A stretch of DNA of 64,000 nucleotides from Variovorax sp. (GTDB lineage Bacteria > Pseudomonadota > Gammaproteobacteria > Burkholderiales > Burkholderiaceae_C): positions 33,475 through 97,474 of the forward strand of contig JAGIAI010000016.1 of NCBI GenBank assembly GCA_017744935.1, in the 5' to 3' direction. Within the stretch, counting starts at the first letter, position 1. The number at the start of each line of letters is the position of its first letter. Positions 1 through 7,954 of the stretch are shown one piece after another. A model generated the notes under the pieces. The model was not told where the DNA came from. It was given only the letters and a program-made list of their open reading frames with translations, and searched no databases. A program made the position numbers and the translations under genes.

Positions 1-743
1 TCGGAGCGACCGATCTTGAAAGCGACGATGGGCTTGCCGGCACTCGCTGCCCTCAGTGCAGCGGCCCGGAATTTCTCCGGATGGCGGATCGCCTCGATAT
101 ACAGCGCGATGACTCGCGTCGCCGGATCGTCGACGAGTGCGTCCACGAAATCTGCGAGTTCGAGGTCCACCTCGTTGCTGGTGGAGATCAATTTCGATAG
201 CCCGATACCGCGCGCGGCAGCACGAGACAGGAGCGCACCGAGGATGCCGCCGCTCTGCGAGACCACGCCGATCGCGCCAGCGTGGAAATGATCCATCTCG
301 AGCGCGCCGCTGGCCGACAGCACGATGTCATCGGTCAGGTTCACGAGGCCGATGGTGTTCGGACCGAGGATGCGCATGCCTCCTGCCGCTTCGAGCAATT
401 GCTGTTGGCGCCGCGCGCCTTCGTCACCCGTCTCGGTGTAGCCGCTCGCCAGCACGATGGCCGCTGCCGTGCCGCGCTCGGCGAGTTCGCGGACGGCCGT
501 GTGGGCTCGCTCCGCGCCCAACAACACGATGCCGACGTCAGGCACTTCGGGCAGCGCTGCCACATTGCTGTAGCAAGGCAGTTCGCCGATGCGATCGAGC
601 TTCGGATTGACCGGGTAGATCGCGCCCGAGAAGCCATGCTTGAGCAGATAGGACACGGGACGCCCAGCCGTCTTCGCCGGGTCGCCCGAGGCGCCGATCA
701 CGGCGACGCTACGAGGCTGGAGCAATCGGGAGAGCGTTTCCAT
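1..743 (-). CDS. acyl-CoA synthetase (NDP-forming), N-terminal part, cut by window edge
   Basis: The minus-strand frame opens at an ATG at 743 and runs off the left end, so only about 247 residues are visible. It begins with a CoA-binding Rossmann fold (SVAVIGASGDPAKTAG near residue 13) and continues into a succinyl-CoA-ligase-like domain (GVVSQSGGILGALLSRAAA near residue 150). This is the order seen in NDP-forming acetate/acyl-CoA ligases, which interconvert acyl-CoA and acid with nucleotide phosphorylation. It lies five bases downstream of the enoyl-CoA hydratase and is surely in the same operon. The substrate cannot be read from this part, and the ATP-grasp half, if present in this polypeptide, lies outside the window. 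Confidence 0.88.
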   Translation of the reverse strand, partial: METLSRLLQPRSVAVIGASGDPAKTAGRPVSYLLKHGFSGAIYPVNPKLDRIGELPCYSNVAALPEVPDVGIVLLGAERAHTAVRELAERGTAAAIVLASGYTETGDEGARRQQQLLEAAGGMRILGPNTIGLVNLTDDIVLSASGALEMDHFHAGAIGVVSQSGGILGALLSRAAARGIGLSKLISTSNEVDLELADFVDALVDDPATRVIALYIEAIRHPEKFRAAALRAASAGKPIVAFKIGRS

Positions 744-748
744 GTCGC

Positions 749-1549
749 TTACTCCTTCGCGCCCTTGGCGCTGCTTTGCGCCAGGAAGGCCTGGACCGAC
801 TCGCGATGTTCTGTGCTTGTGTAGCAAATGCCCTGCGCCTGGCTGCCCTGCGCGAAGACTTGCTGGGCCGGCAGCTCAAACGTCTGGTTGAGGATCGTCT
901 TGGAGAGCGCGAGTGCGGTGGCGGAGCCTTTGCTCAGGTCTGTCGCCCAGGCCAGCGCATCGGCGATGAGCCGATCCGCCGTGGTCTTGCGATCGACGAT
1001 GCCCAAGGCAAGGGCTTCATCAACGTCCACCTTGCGCCCGGTGAAGATAAGCTCCTTCGCCTTGGGCAAACCGACACGGCGCGGCAGAAAGTACATGCCG
1101 CCGCCATCAGGGATGATGCCGCGATGAATGTAGGACCAGCTGAAGTTGGCCCACTCGCTCGCGATGATGAAGTCGCAGGCGAGCGCGGTATCGGCGCCAA
1201 GACCAGATGCTGCGCCATTGACCGCGGCAATTACCGGCTTGGGCATCGTATGCAGAAGTGCCTGCGTGTGGTGCACGCGCTGTTGCCGATGCCAGCCGTT
1301 GAATGCAACTTCGCCAGCTGGCGCGTTCATGCGGCGTTCCATGCCCGCGATGTCGCCGCCAGCGCAGAAGCCCTTGCCTGCGCCCGTGAGCACCAGGGCG
1401 CGAATGGCCTTGTCGGAAGCCACCCGTTCGAGTGCGTCGGTGAACTCGTTACGCAACTCGTCGCTCATCGCGTTGCGCTTCTCGGGGCGGTTGAAGGTGA
1501 TCGTGGCGATGCCGAGCTCGACCTGCAACTGGATCAATGCGTAGTTCAT
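749..1549 (-). CDS. enoyl-CoA hydratase/isomerase family protein
   Basis: A crotonase-fold protein of about 266 residues. The oxyanion-hole segments are visible as GKGFCAGGDIAGM and NGAASGLGADTALACDF, followed by the family block RGIIPDGGGMYFLPRRVG. The start was set at the ATG at 1549 (MNYALIQ) because AGGAAGG sits about eight bases upstream; an in-frame ATG at 1573 has no such site and would overlap the upstream stop. The gene lies between a Bug receptor and a CoA ligase, so it probably handles a CoA-activated catabolic intermediate. Hydratase and isomerase members cannot be separated from sequence alone here. Confidence 0.92.
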   Translation of the reverse strand: MNYALIQLQVELGIATITFNRPEKRNAMSDELRNEFTDALERVASDKAIRALVLTGAGKGFCAGGDIAGMERRMNAPAGEVAFNGWHRQQRVHHTQALLHTMPKPVIAAVNGAASGLGADTALACDFIIASEWANFSWSYIHRGIIPDGGGMYFLPRRVGLPKAKELIFTGRKVDVDEALALGIVDRKTTADRLIADALAWATDLSKGSATALALSKTILNQTFELPAQQVFAQGSQAQGICYTSTEHRESVQAFLAQSSAKGAKE

Positions 1550-1569
1550 GGGGATGTCCTTCCTCGGCC

Positions 1570-2544
1570 TCAATCGACCTTGACGTTGTTTTCCTTGACG
1601 ATCCGCGACCAGCGAGCGGTCTCGGTGCCGACGAATTCGGCGAGTTCGTCCGGTGCGCCAGCGCTGACCGAAAGGCCTTCCGGTTCGAGCATCTTGCGGA
1701 ACTCGGCGCTCTCGGTTGCCTTCTTCGCGGCCGCGTTGAGCTTGCCGACCACCTCAGAGGGAGTTCCTGCGGGGACGAACAGTCCGTACCAACTCTCGAC
1801 CGCGTAGCCGGGGACGGTTTCCGCGACCGCGGGAATGTCCTTCAAGGCCGGCGCGCGACGCGGTGTCGTGACGCCAATCGCACGCAGCTTGCCGCCGGCA
1901 ACCTGCGACGAAGCCGCTGCAGCAGTGGCAAACATCATGTCCACCTGACCGCCGAGCAGGTCGGTCAGGGCCGGTCCGGCGCCCTTGTAGGGGATGTGCG
2001 TCATCTTCACCTTCGCGAGATTGGTGAACATCTCGCCTGCGAGATGCGCCGAAGTGCCGTTGCCCTGCGAGGCATAGGTGAGCTTCCCGGGATTGGCGCG
2101 CGCAGCCGTCACCACGTCCGCCACCGACTTGTAGGGACTATCGGCGCGCACGACGAGCACGTTCGGCCCACGGGCGAGGAGGACCACCGGTGCGAACGCT
2201 TTCTGCGTGTCGTACGGCAGCTTCGCCATCAGGCTCGGGTTGACGGCATGAGCGAAGGTCGACACCAGCACCGTGTAGCCATCCGGAGCGCTCTTGGCCA
2301 CGAGATCGCTCCCGATGATGGTGCCGGCGCCCGGCCTGTTGTCGACGATGACCGGCTGGCCGAGTACCTGGGACATTCCGACGCCGAGCGCACGTGCAAT
2401 CGCATCCGTGCCGCCGCCGGGCGAAAACGGAACGACCAGCTTGATGGGTTTGTCCGGAAATGCAGCGAGGGCCGCGGGCGTTGCGAGCACTGTCGCGGCC
2501 AGGATGGCCAAGAGGCACAGGAAGGAGCGAAGGGATGGTTTCAT
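1570..2544 (-). CDS. Bug/TctC family periplasmic solute receptor
   Basis: 324 residues starting with a clear signal peptide (charged MKPSLRS, hydrophobic stretch, cleavage near PAALA-AF). The mature part opens with PDKPIKLVVPFSPGGGTD, the ligand-binding loop typical of Bordetella uptake gene (Bug) receptors, which bind carboxylates in the periplasm. No TctA/TctB membrane genes are nearby, as is usual for these abundant orphan receptors in Burkholderiales. It is the first gene of the minus-strand operon and diverges from the IclR regulator, which probably controls it. The ligand is unknown, though the downstream CoA enzymes suggest an organic acid. Confidence 0.95.
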   Translation of the reverse strand: MKPSLRSFLCLLAILAATVLATPAALAAFPDKPIKLVVPFSPGGGTDAIARALGVGMSQVLGQPVIVDNRPGAGTIIGSDLVAKSAPDGYTVLVSTFAHAVNPSLMAKLPYDTQKAFAPVVLLARGPNVLVVRADSPYKSVADVVTAARANPGKLTYASQGNGTSAHLAGEMFTNLAKVKMTHIPYKGAGPALTDLLGGQVDMMFATAAAASSQVAGGKLRAIGVTTPRRAPALKDIPAVAETVPGYAVESWYGLFVPAGTPSEVVGKLNAAAKKATESAEFRKMLEPEGLSVSAGAPDELAEFVGTETARWSRIVKENNVKVD

Positions 2545-2643
2545 GGGTTTGTCTCCGGATGCGTGGGCTCTGAGGTTGGCGTCCTCGTTGAGATCGCCAT
2601 GGGAGGTAGCTTAGGAAGACCGTCGTCGTTTAGCATCCCTCAA

Positions 2644-2660
2644 ATTCCAAACAGTGGAAT
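2644..2660. promoter_or_regulatory. palindromic operator, probably IclR binding site
   Basis: ATTCCA-N5-TGGAAT is a perfect inverted repeat in the 146-bp gap between the divergent Bug receptor and IclR genes. ATTCCA/TGGAAT arms resemble the sites reported for IclR-family regulators. It sits 31 bases before the regulator start, fitting autoregulation and control of the opposite operon. Binding is inferred. Confidence 0.6.
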
Positions 2661-2690
2661 TGACCTCTGAGCAAGCCTTATCGACAACTG

Positions 2691-3494
2691 ATGAGTTCCT
2701 CGACACAACCGGGGTCCCTGGGGGCCGAGAAGCCGGGCATCTCTCCCGCGAACAGGTCGCTGGAGCGCGGCATCGAGATCCTGCGATCATTCCGCCCAGG
2801 GTCCGAACTGCTCGGCAATGCGGAAATAGCGGAGAGGACGGGGCTCTCGCGCTCAACGGTAAGCCGCCTCACGCAGACGTTGGTGGGATGCGGCTATCTC
2901 GAGGTCGAACCGCGCACCCGGGCCTATCGCCTGGCGCCGGCGGTCCTCAGCCTTGCGCATGCAATGCGCACAGGCTCGACGGCATTGGCCATCGCCGCCC
3001 CTCTCATGCGCGAAGCTGCACAAGCTGAGCAGATCAATGTGGGCTTGGCCGCACCGGATCGCGACGAGATGGTCTACCTCGAATCGATCCGATACAACCG
3101 CAGGGCATCGCTGCGACGGGTCGTTTCAGGTCAGCGTGTTCCGATGGAGCTGACTTCCCTCGGGCGTGCGTATCTCGCAATCGCACCGCAGGGTCAACGC
3201 AAGGCACTCCTCGCGCACATTCGTCGGATGCGGCGTTCGCAGTGGGCAGAACTCGAACCGGCGCTTCTGGGCGCCATCCGCGACGTGGAGGAATCGGGTT
3301 TCTGCGCGGCCGCGTGGCAACACGAGGTCGTCGCCGTGGCCGCTCCGCTCTTGTTCAAGGGAACGCCCTATGTGTTGAACGTGAGCGTGTCGACGGCGGA
3401 AGCATTCCTGGAAACCGTCGACAGGCTCGCGCCGAAGCTGCTCGACTTGCGCGCACAGATCCAGAAAGCGTTCGACACCGCAACAGGCCCTTAG
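2691..3494 (+). CDS. IclR family transcriptional regulator
   Basis: 267 residues. The N-terminal winged helix is visible near residues 24-85 (SLERGIEILRSF, then NAEIAERTGLSRSTVSRLTQ) and is followed by the larger IclR effector-binding domain (INVGLAAPDRDEMVYLE; LGRAYLA). IclR proteins usually sense small catabolic ligands and control a neighbouring operon. It is divergent from the Bug receptor/hydratase/CoA-ligase operon and has a palindromic site in its upstream region. No good ribosome site precedes the ATG at 2691, but the domain begins close to this start and no better one is seen. Confidence 0.94.
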   Translation: MSSSTQPGSLGAEKPGISPANRSLERGIEILRSFRPGSELLGNAEIAERTGLSRSTVSRLTQTLVGCGYLEVEPRTRAYRLAPAVLSLAHAMRTGSTALAIAAPLMREAAQAEQINVGLAAPDRDEMVYLESIRYNRRASLRRVVSGQRVPMELTSLGRAYLAIAPQGQRKALLAHIRRMRRSQWAELEPALLGAIRDVEESGFCAAAWQHEVVAVAAPLLFKGTPYVLNVSVSTAEAFLETVDRLAPKLLDLRAQIQKAFDTATGP

Positions 3495-3650
3495 TGATTC
3501 GCGCGACTTGCGGTCGGCACGAAATCGAGACTCATGACGTGGGCGCCCCGAGATGGGCAGCGCAACGCAACCAGCCATCGACGATGACCGTGACTTGAGG
3601 CGCCGCCATGGGGACTTCCAATCGCCGCTGCCTTCTGGACACACGCCCTT

Positions 3651-4217
3651 CTAGTTCAAGTCCTTGTCCTTCCAAACCTTCGAACCTCCCAAGGCGACTC
3701 CCGCCTGCAGGCCGGTCTTGGTCAGCACGTATGCATGGCCGCCTGTGAATGCGATCGCACCTGCCTTCACATTCGCATCTTCCTTTCCGGTGCCAGCTCC
3801 CGCGCCAGCGCCGGCAGAGGCGTCCCACCCTTGATCGATAAAGTCGGCCAATGACTTGGCATTGTCGAAAACAAAAAGATAGCGCGTATCGGAAGCCCCG
3901 ATCTGCAGGCCCGCGCTCGCTTGCGCGATGGACATGTACGTGTCCTTCTTGGACATGCTGTCGTGCGCTACGCCCTTGCCGCCAGCCCCACCAAGGCCAA
4001 AGCTCAAGCCGTAGGTTGTGAACACGGCGTAGCCCGGTGCCTTGCCGATCTCATCCTTGATCTTGGGATCGGCCTTGTAGAAGTCTTGCAATGCGTGCAT
4101 GGCCTTGGACTTCACCTCGGCCTGGTGCGCCGCCTTGTCCTTGTCTTTCGCATACGAGACGCTGACCAGCAGCGTAGCCATAGCTGCACCGACGAAGAGT
4201 ATCTTGCGACGTTTCAC
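3651..4217 (-). CDS. SYLF/Ysc84-domain secreted protein
   Basis: 188 residues from a GTG start preceded by AAGGAG. An N-terminal signal peptide (MKRRKILFVGAAMATLLVSV, cleavage after SYA) leads into a Ysc84/SYLF domain covering most of the mature chain, recognisable by PGYAVFTTYGLSFGLGGAGGKG and the closing GGHAYVLTKTGLQAGVALGG. SYLF domains bind lipids in eukaryotes; the role of the exported bacterial versions is not established. A short Ala-Gly run (ASAGAGAGAGTG) in the middle is probably a flexible loop. It stands alone on the minus strand. Confidence 0.88.
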   Translation of the reverse strand: MKRRKILFVGAAMATLLVSVSYAKDKDKAAHQAEVKSKAMHALQDFYKADPKIKDEIGKAPGYAVFTTYGLSFGLGGAGGKGVAHDSMSKKDTYMSIAQASAGLQIGASDTRYLFVFDNAKSLADFIDQGWDASAGAGAGAGTGKEDANVKAGAIAFTGGHAYVLTKTGLQAGVALGGSKVWKDKDLN

Positions 4218-4562
4218 AATTTGCTCCTTTCACTTGTTTTGAGGACCAAGCGCGGAGGGCATCGGTTCGGAAGCACGTGGACCCTCGCGGGGATTCCCAT
4301 GCTGACACGATTCAATGAATTTTTCCATCCGTCACTGCCACGGAGCTTCGACCAATGCGCCGCAACAACGCAGAGCCAATCCATAGCTGTCTGGACACCC
4401 AAAGATCTCCTTGCGCAGGGCCTCAACCGTGCCGAGGGCAGGGGTGACGTTCGCTTATGTAGGAAGTCATCCGGACGCTTTAGCGGCGAAATCGGATGCG
4501 AACTGAGCAGACCTCGATGCAGACTTCTCGCGATGAGTTCAGCGGATTCCCGGAGGTCCAGC
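4218..4562. other. intergenic, no gene seen
   Basis: 345 bases between the SYLF gene and the small plus-strand gene. They should hold the promoter of the minus-strand gene. I see no convincing coding frame, strong hairpin or repeat here. Confidence 0.5.
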
Positions 4563-4766
4563 ATGTCCAATCCCTGGTTCAAGAAAAATCCCCTTCTGAG
4601 CGTATGGCTCAGCGCTGCCAATGCCGCCGCGGGGACGACGAAGGCGCACGCAACCATTCAAGCGAAGCGCGCGACCCGCGCCGCGGCCAACAAGGCCGCT
4701 GCCGAGTTGGTTGACTTCTGGTCGGCGCCGTACAGGCCGGCTGGCAAGAACAAGCGTCGGCGTTGA
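4563..4766 (+). CDS. small basic hypothetical protein (67 aa)
   Basis: The ATG at 4563 has a GGAGG site at 4552-4556. The product starts MSNPWFKKNPLLSVWLSAAN, continues with an alanine-rich, probably helical stretch rich in lysine and arginine, and ends in the basic tail GKNKRRR. The composition recalls short phasin-like or nucleoid-type helical proteins, but I do not recognise a family. The frame stays open far upstream (from 3921), so the start rests on the ribosome site and on the change to protein-like composition. Confidence 0.55.
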   Translation: MSNPWFKKNPLLSVWLSAANAAAGTTKAHATIQAKRATRAAANKAAAELVDFWSAPYRPAGKNKRRR

Positions 4767-4788
4767 AGCGACGAGCTCTTTGCGCAAA

Positions 4789-4971
4789 TCAACTTGCGTG
4801 CTCATCGGAGTCGCCGGGCTCTTCGTTGGCTTGATCCTTAGACGAAACTGCTACTGGCGCAGCGTTCGCGTCATCTTGCTGCTTCAGCCAATCAGCGGCG
4901 CTAGGCTGTGTCTTCGCTTCCTCGCTCGACAGCGTCTGAATAGCATGTACGAGTTCTTCTCGTCGGGACAT
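4789..4971 (-). CDS. small acidic hypothetical protein (60 aa)
   Basis: A 60-residue minus-strand frame whose ATG at 4971 is preceded by AGAAGGG at a good distance. The product (MSRREELVHAIQTLSSEEA at the start) looks like one amphipathic helix followed by a disordered, acidic, Ala/Asp/Glu-rich tail. No family recognised. It is convergent with the 67-residue gene, 22 bases away. The good ribosome site and unbiased composition favour a real gene, but only modestly. Confidence 0.4.
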   Translation of the reverse strand: MSRREELVHAIQTLSSEEAKTQPSAADWLKQQDDANAAPVAVSSKDQANEEPGDSDEHAS

Positions 4972-5105
4972 TCAACCCTTCTACGCGGGCCTCTTCGCGC
5001 GTGTGTAGGCGCAGCCAGATTTCTGCACCTGCCGTCGCCTACAGGCGACCGCTTGGCAATACCGCTCACAGGGTCGGCGAACTCTGCCGTGCAGGGGCCG
5101 CATAA

Positions 5106-5576
5106 TGCCTTGTTGGCTCATTCCACGACTTGAAGGTGGCAGAGCCGTCCAGCATCTCGGCAGAGGCGCGCGCCGGAGCGGCGATCAACGACGTTCTGAA
5201 GATCTTGGCTGCGCGCTCCGGTAACGACTTCCGGCACTACAAGCGCGGCACGGTGCTGCGCCAGGTCGAGCGGCCGATGCAGGTAACGCGCCAACCGAAC
5301 TGCTGCTTCAGGACATGCTGATCAGCGTGACGAGCTTCTTTCGCGATCGCGAGGCCTTCGAGACATTGGAGCGCGAGCTGCTGCCAAGCCTGCTCGATCG
5401 CCAACCCAGGCCGACGCAGGTGCGGGCCTGGACGGTGGGATGCGCAACCGGCGAGGAAGCCTATTCGCTGGCGATTGGATGCGCTCAGGTCCAAGGCGGC
5501 GGGGTTCGATGCGCATCTCACCAAGCCGATATCGCTGGAAGCCGTTCTCCTGCAACTTGCATCACGCAAGGCTTAG
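5106..5576 (+). pseudogene. remnant of a CheB/CheR-type hybrid signalling protein
   Basis: Three fragments of one large signalling gene survive in order. From 5106 one frame reads the CheR N-terminal helices ([18 protein letters not shown], then QVERPMQV). From about 5288 a second frame continues with the CheR methyltransferase core ([18 protein letters not shown], then [18 protein letters not shown]). At about 5470 a third frame gives the last helix of a receiver domain ([20 protein letters not shown], stop at 5574-5576). The SAM-binding half of CheR and any PAS and kinase domains are missing between the last two. A full gene of this type encodes over 1000 residues, so this is a deletion derivative and not functional. 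Confidence 0.82.
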
Positions 5577-5768
5577 CCGACAGAGAGTGCATCGAACGGG
5601 GCGGCGTGCCTGCGATGCCTCCGCTGCGGGCGATTCTGGGGCTAGGCGCGAACACCTTGTCTTGCCCGCGCCACAGGACCGCTCATGGCTACAGTCAGCC
5701 CGAAAGTTGTTTGGCCACCCCGCGCGATGGTGGGCTTGAGTCCTCGGGCCATGAGGGCATGGGCCACG

Positions 5769-5791
5769 CAAATGACATTCATTCGCATTTG
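5769..5791. promoter_or_regulatory. Fur-like box upstream of the PepSY/ApbE operon
   Basis: CAAATG and CATTTG arms bracket a 23-base palindromic stretch whose centre, TGACATTCATTCGCA, matches the 7-1-7 Fur pattern (TGATAAT-N-ATTATCA) at 10 of 14 positions. It lies 22 bases before the first gene of the iron operon, where bound Fur would block transcription in iron-replete cells. Confidence 0.6.
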
Positions 5792-5813
5792 ACGTCTAGA
5801 ATGGCGGGCTCAG

Positions 5814-6455
5814 ATGACCTCCGCTCCCAACGCCCGCCGCCGCGCCTACTGGCTGAAGACCCTGCACGAATGGCACTGGATCAGCTCCGCGGTTTGCCTC
5901 GTGGGGATGGTGCTGTTCGCGGTCACCGGCTTCACGCTCAACCATGCGGCCAGCATCGAGGCCAAGCCCCTGGTCACCCATCGCACGGCGAAGATCGATG
6001 CGCGCCTGCGCGAGCAACTCGAGCAGGCGGTGCCCGCAGCCAAGGCGAACAAGGGCAAGGCCGAGTTGCCCGAGGCGCTCCAGGCTTGGGTCAAGCACGA
6101 ATGGTCGATCCAGACCTCCGACCGCGAGGCCGAATGGTCCGACGACGAAATCTATCTTTCGCTTCCGCGTCCGGGCGGCGACGCCTGGCTTCGGCTTAGC
6201 CTCGACGACGGCGAGATCGAGTACGAGCGCACCGACCGCGGCTGGCTGTCGTACTTCAACGATCTGCACAAAGGCCGCAACACCGGCGCGGCCTGGGGCT
6301 GGTTCATCGACATCTTCGCCGTGGCGGCGCTGGTGTTCTCGATCACCGGCCTGTTCATTCTCAAGATGCATGCGGGCAACAGACCCTTCACCTGGCCGGT
6401 GGCCGGGATGGGGCTCGTGATCCCGGTGCTGCTTGCGTTGCTGTTCATTCATTGA
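5814..6455 (+). CDS. PepSY-associated transmembrane protein
   Basis: 213 residues. A cytoplasmic basic start and [20 protein letters not shown] form a first membrane helix; a periplasmic PepSY-like region follows (residues about 50-140, including [20 protein letters not shown]), then [20 protein letters not shown] and two more helices at the C-terminus. The conserved His residues (LHEWHW, NDLHKG) match those thought to bind heme in PepSY ferric-siderophore reductases. It is first in a run PepSY-DUF2271-DUF4198-ApbE-flavoreductase behind a Fur-like box, so it probably carries electrons across the inner membrane. Heme binding is inferred from family knowledge. Confidence 0.88.
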   Translation: MTSAPNARRRAYWLKTLHEWHWISSAVCLVGMVLFAVTGFTLNHAASIEAKPLVTHRTAKIDARLREQLEQAVPAAKANKGKAELPEALQAWVKHEWSIQTSDREAEWSDDEIYLSLPRPGGDAWLRLSLDDGEIEYERTDRGWLSYFNDLHKGRNTGAAWGWFIDIFAVAALVFSITGLFILKMHAGNRPFTWPVAGMGLVIPVLLALLFIH

Positions 6456-6474
6456 TTCAAGGAAAGAGGCTCTC

Positions 6475-6996
6475 GTGCAAGTTCGCTACTCCCTCGCTCT
6501 CGTTGCGCTGCTTGGCGCACCGGCCTTCGCCGGAGGGCTTTCCGTGAACATCGAAGTGCCGCGTCTCAATGTCGCGGAGTACCACCGCCCCTACGTCTCC
6601 GCGTGGATCGAGCGGCCCGACCAGTCGGTCGCGACGACGCTGGCCGTGTGGTACGACGTCAAGAACAAGGGCAACGCCGAGGGCGAAGGGACGAAATGGC
6701 TCAAGGACATGCGGCAGTGGTGGCGCCGCACGGGCCGCGAGCTGCAGATGCCGGTCGATGGCGTGAGCGGCGCAACGCGGCCTGCGGGCAAGCACCAGAT
6801 CGCCTTCACCGAAGGCTCGGTCGCGCTGCCGAAGCTGGCGCCGGGCGCCTACAAGCTCTATGTCGAGGCGGCCCGCGAAGTCGGTGGCCGCGAGATCGTG
6901 AGCATCCCCTTCCAATGGCCGCCTGCAAAGGCAGAAACCGCAACCGTCGCCGGCAGCAGCGAACTCGGCGAGATCAAGCTCGATCTTGCGCCCTGA
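6475..6996 (+). CDS. DUF2271 periplasmic protein with ApbE flavinylation motif
   Basis: 173 residues from a GTG start at 6475 with AGGAAAGAGG just before it; the signal peptide ends near PAFAGG. The DUF2271 fold follows (SVNIEVPRLNVAEYHRPYVS, TTLAVWYDVKNKG, WLKDMRQWWRRTG). Residues 95-101 read DGVSGAT, which fits the D-G-x-[ST]-[SG]-A-T acceptor motif where ApbE attaches FMN to the last threonine in NqrC and RnfG. An apbE gene lies two genes downstream. The protein is therefore probably a covalently flavinylated periplasmic electron carrier. It starts 19 bases after the PepSY gene. Confidence 0.85.
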   Translation: MQVRYSLALVALLGAPAFAGGLSVNIEVPRLNVAEYHRPYVSAWIERPDQSVATTLAVWYDVKNKGNAEGEGTKWLKDMRQWWRRTGRELQMPVDGVSGATRPAGKHQIAFTEGSVALPKLAPGAYKLYVEAAREVGGREIVSIPFQWPPAKAETATVAGSSELGEIKLDLAP

Positions 6997-7028
6997 ACCT
7001 TTTTCATCCTCGACACCGGGAATTCATC

Positions 7029-7829
7029 ATGAAAATTGCCACCCGCATTGCCTCGATCGCCCTGGCGCTTTCTGCCAGTGCCGCTGTCCACGCACACAAC
7101 GTCTGGCTGCTGCCGTCGAGCACGGTGCTGTCGAAGGGCGACTGGATCACGGTCGATGCCGCGGTCTCGAACGACCTGTTCTTCTTCAACCATCGCCCGA
7201 TGGGCCTCGACAACCTCGTCGTCACTGCACCCGACGGCAGCACCGTCAAGCCGGAGAACGTCCATGAGGGCAAGCTGCGCAGCGTGTTCGATCTGAACCT
7301 CGTGCAACCGGGCACCTACCGGGTCGCGGTGCTCAACGGTGGCGTCTTCGCGCGCTGGAAGGACAAGGCCACCGGCCAGATCAAGCGCGCGCGCGGCACG
7401 CCGGAGAACATCACGAGCCAGATCCCTGCCGATGCGCAGGAGGTCGAGGTCACGCAGTCCGCGGGCCGCATCGAAACCTTCGTCACCGTCGGCAAGCCCA
7501 GCGCGCTGAAGCCGAGCGGCAAGGGGCTGGAGCTGATCGCCGCCAACCCTACCGATCTAGTGAAGGGTGAGAAGGCCACTTTCGCGCTGCACATCGACGG
7601 ACAGCCGGCCAAGAACTTCGACGTGACGGTCACGCAGGGCAACACGCGCTATCGCGACAAGATCAACGAACTCACGGTCCACACGGACGCCAACGGACAG
7701 TTCTCGGTCACCTGGCCCGAGGCGGGCATGTATTGGCTCGAGGCCACCGGAAAAGACGCGAAGACATCGGTGCCCGCCGCCAAGGAGCGGCGCCTCACCT
7801 ACGCCGCGACTTTGGAAGTGATGCCCTGA
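7029..7829 (+). CDS. DUF4198 periplasmic protein
   Basis: 266 residues with a signal peptide cleaved after AVHA, leaving a mature N-terminus HNVWLLPSSTVLSKGDW. An exposed His right after cleavage and a beta-rich body with an Ig-like second half (ANPTDLVKGEKATFALHIDG; DANGQFSVTWPEAGMYWLEA) are typical of DUF4198, a family found beside metal and TonB transport genes. The N-terminal His may bind metal, which is inference. It has no flavinylation motif. The gene sits 32 bases after the DUF2271 gene, with which it is probably co-transcribed. Confidence 0.88.
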   Translation: MKIATRIASIALALSASAAVHAHNVWLLPSSTVLSKGDWITVDAAVSNDLFFFNHRPMGLDNLVVTAPDGSTVKPENVHEGKLRSVFDLNLVQPGTYRVAVLNGGVFARWKDKATGQIKRARGTPENITSQIPADAQEVEVTQSAGRIETFVTVGKPSALKPSGKGLELIAANPTDLVKGEKATFALHIDGQPAKNFDVTVTQGNTRYRDKINELTVHTDANGQFSVTWPEAGMYWLEATGKDAKTSVPAAKERRLTYAATLEVMP

Positions 7830-7954
7830 CTTCCCGGGCGGACCAGACATCCCCGCGCGTTTCCTTCGCGACATGGGGAGCCGGTGGCTATGCAAACAGC
7901 GCCGCTCCGCGTCTCGCGGACCCGGCGCGCCTGCAAAGCCTGAGCGGCCGCACG

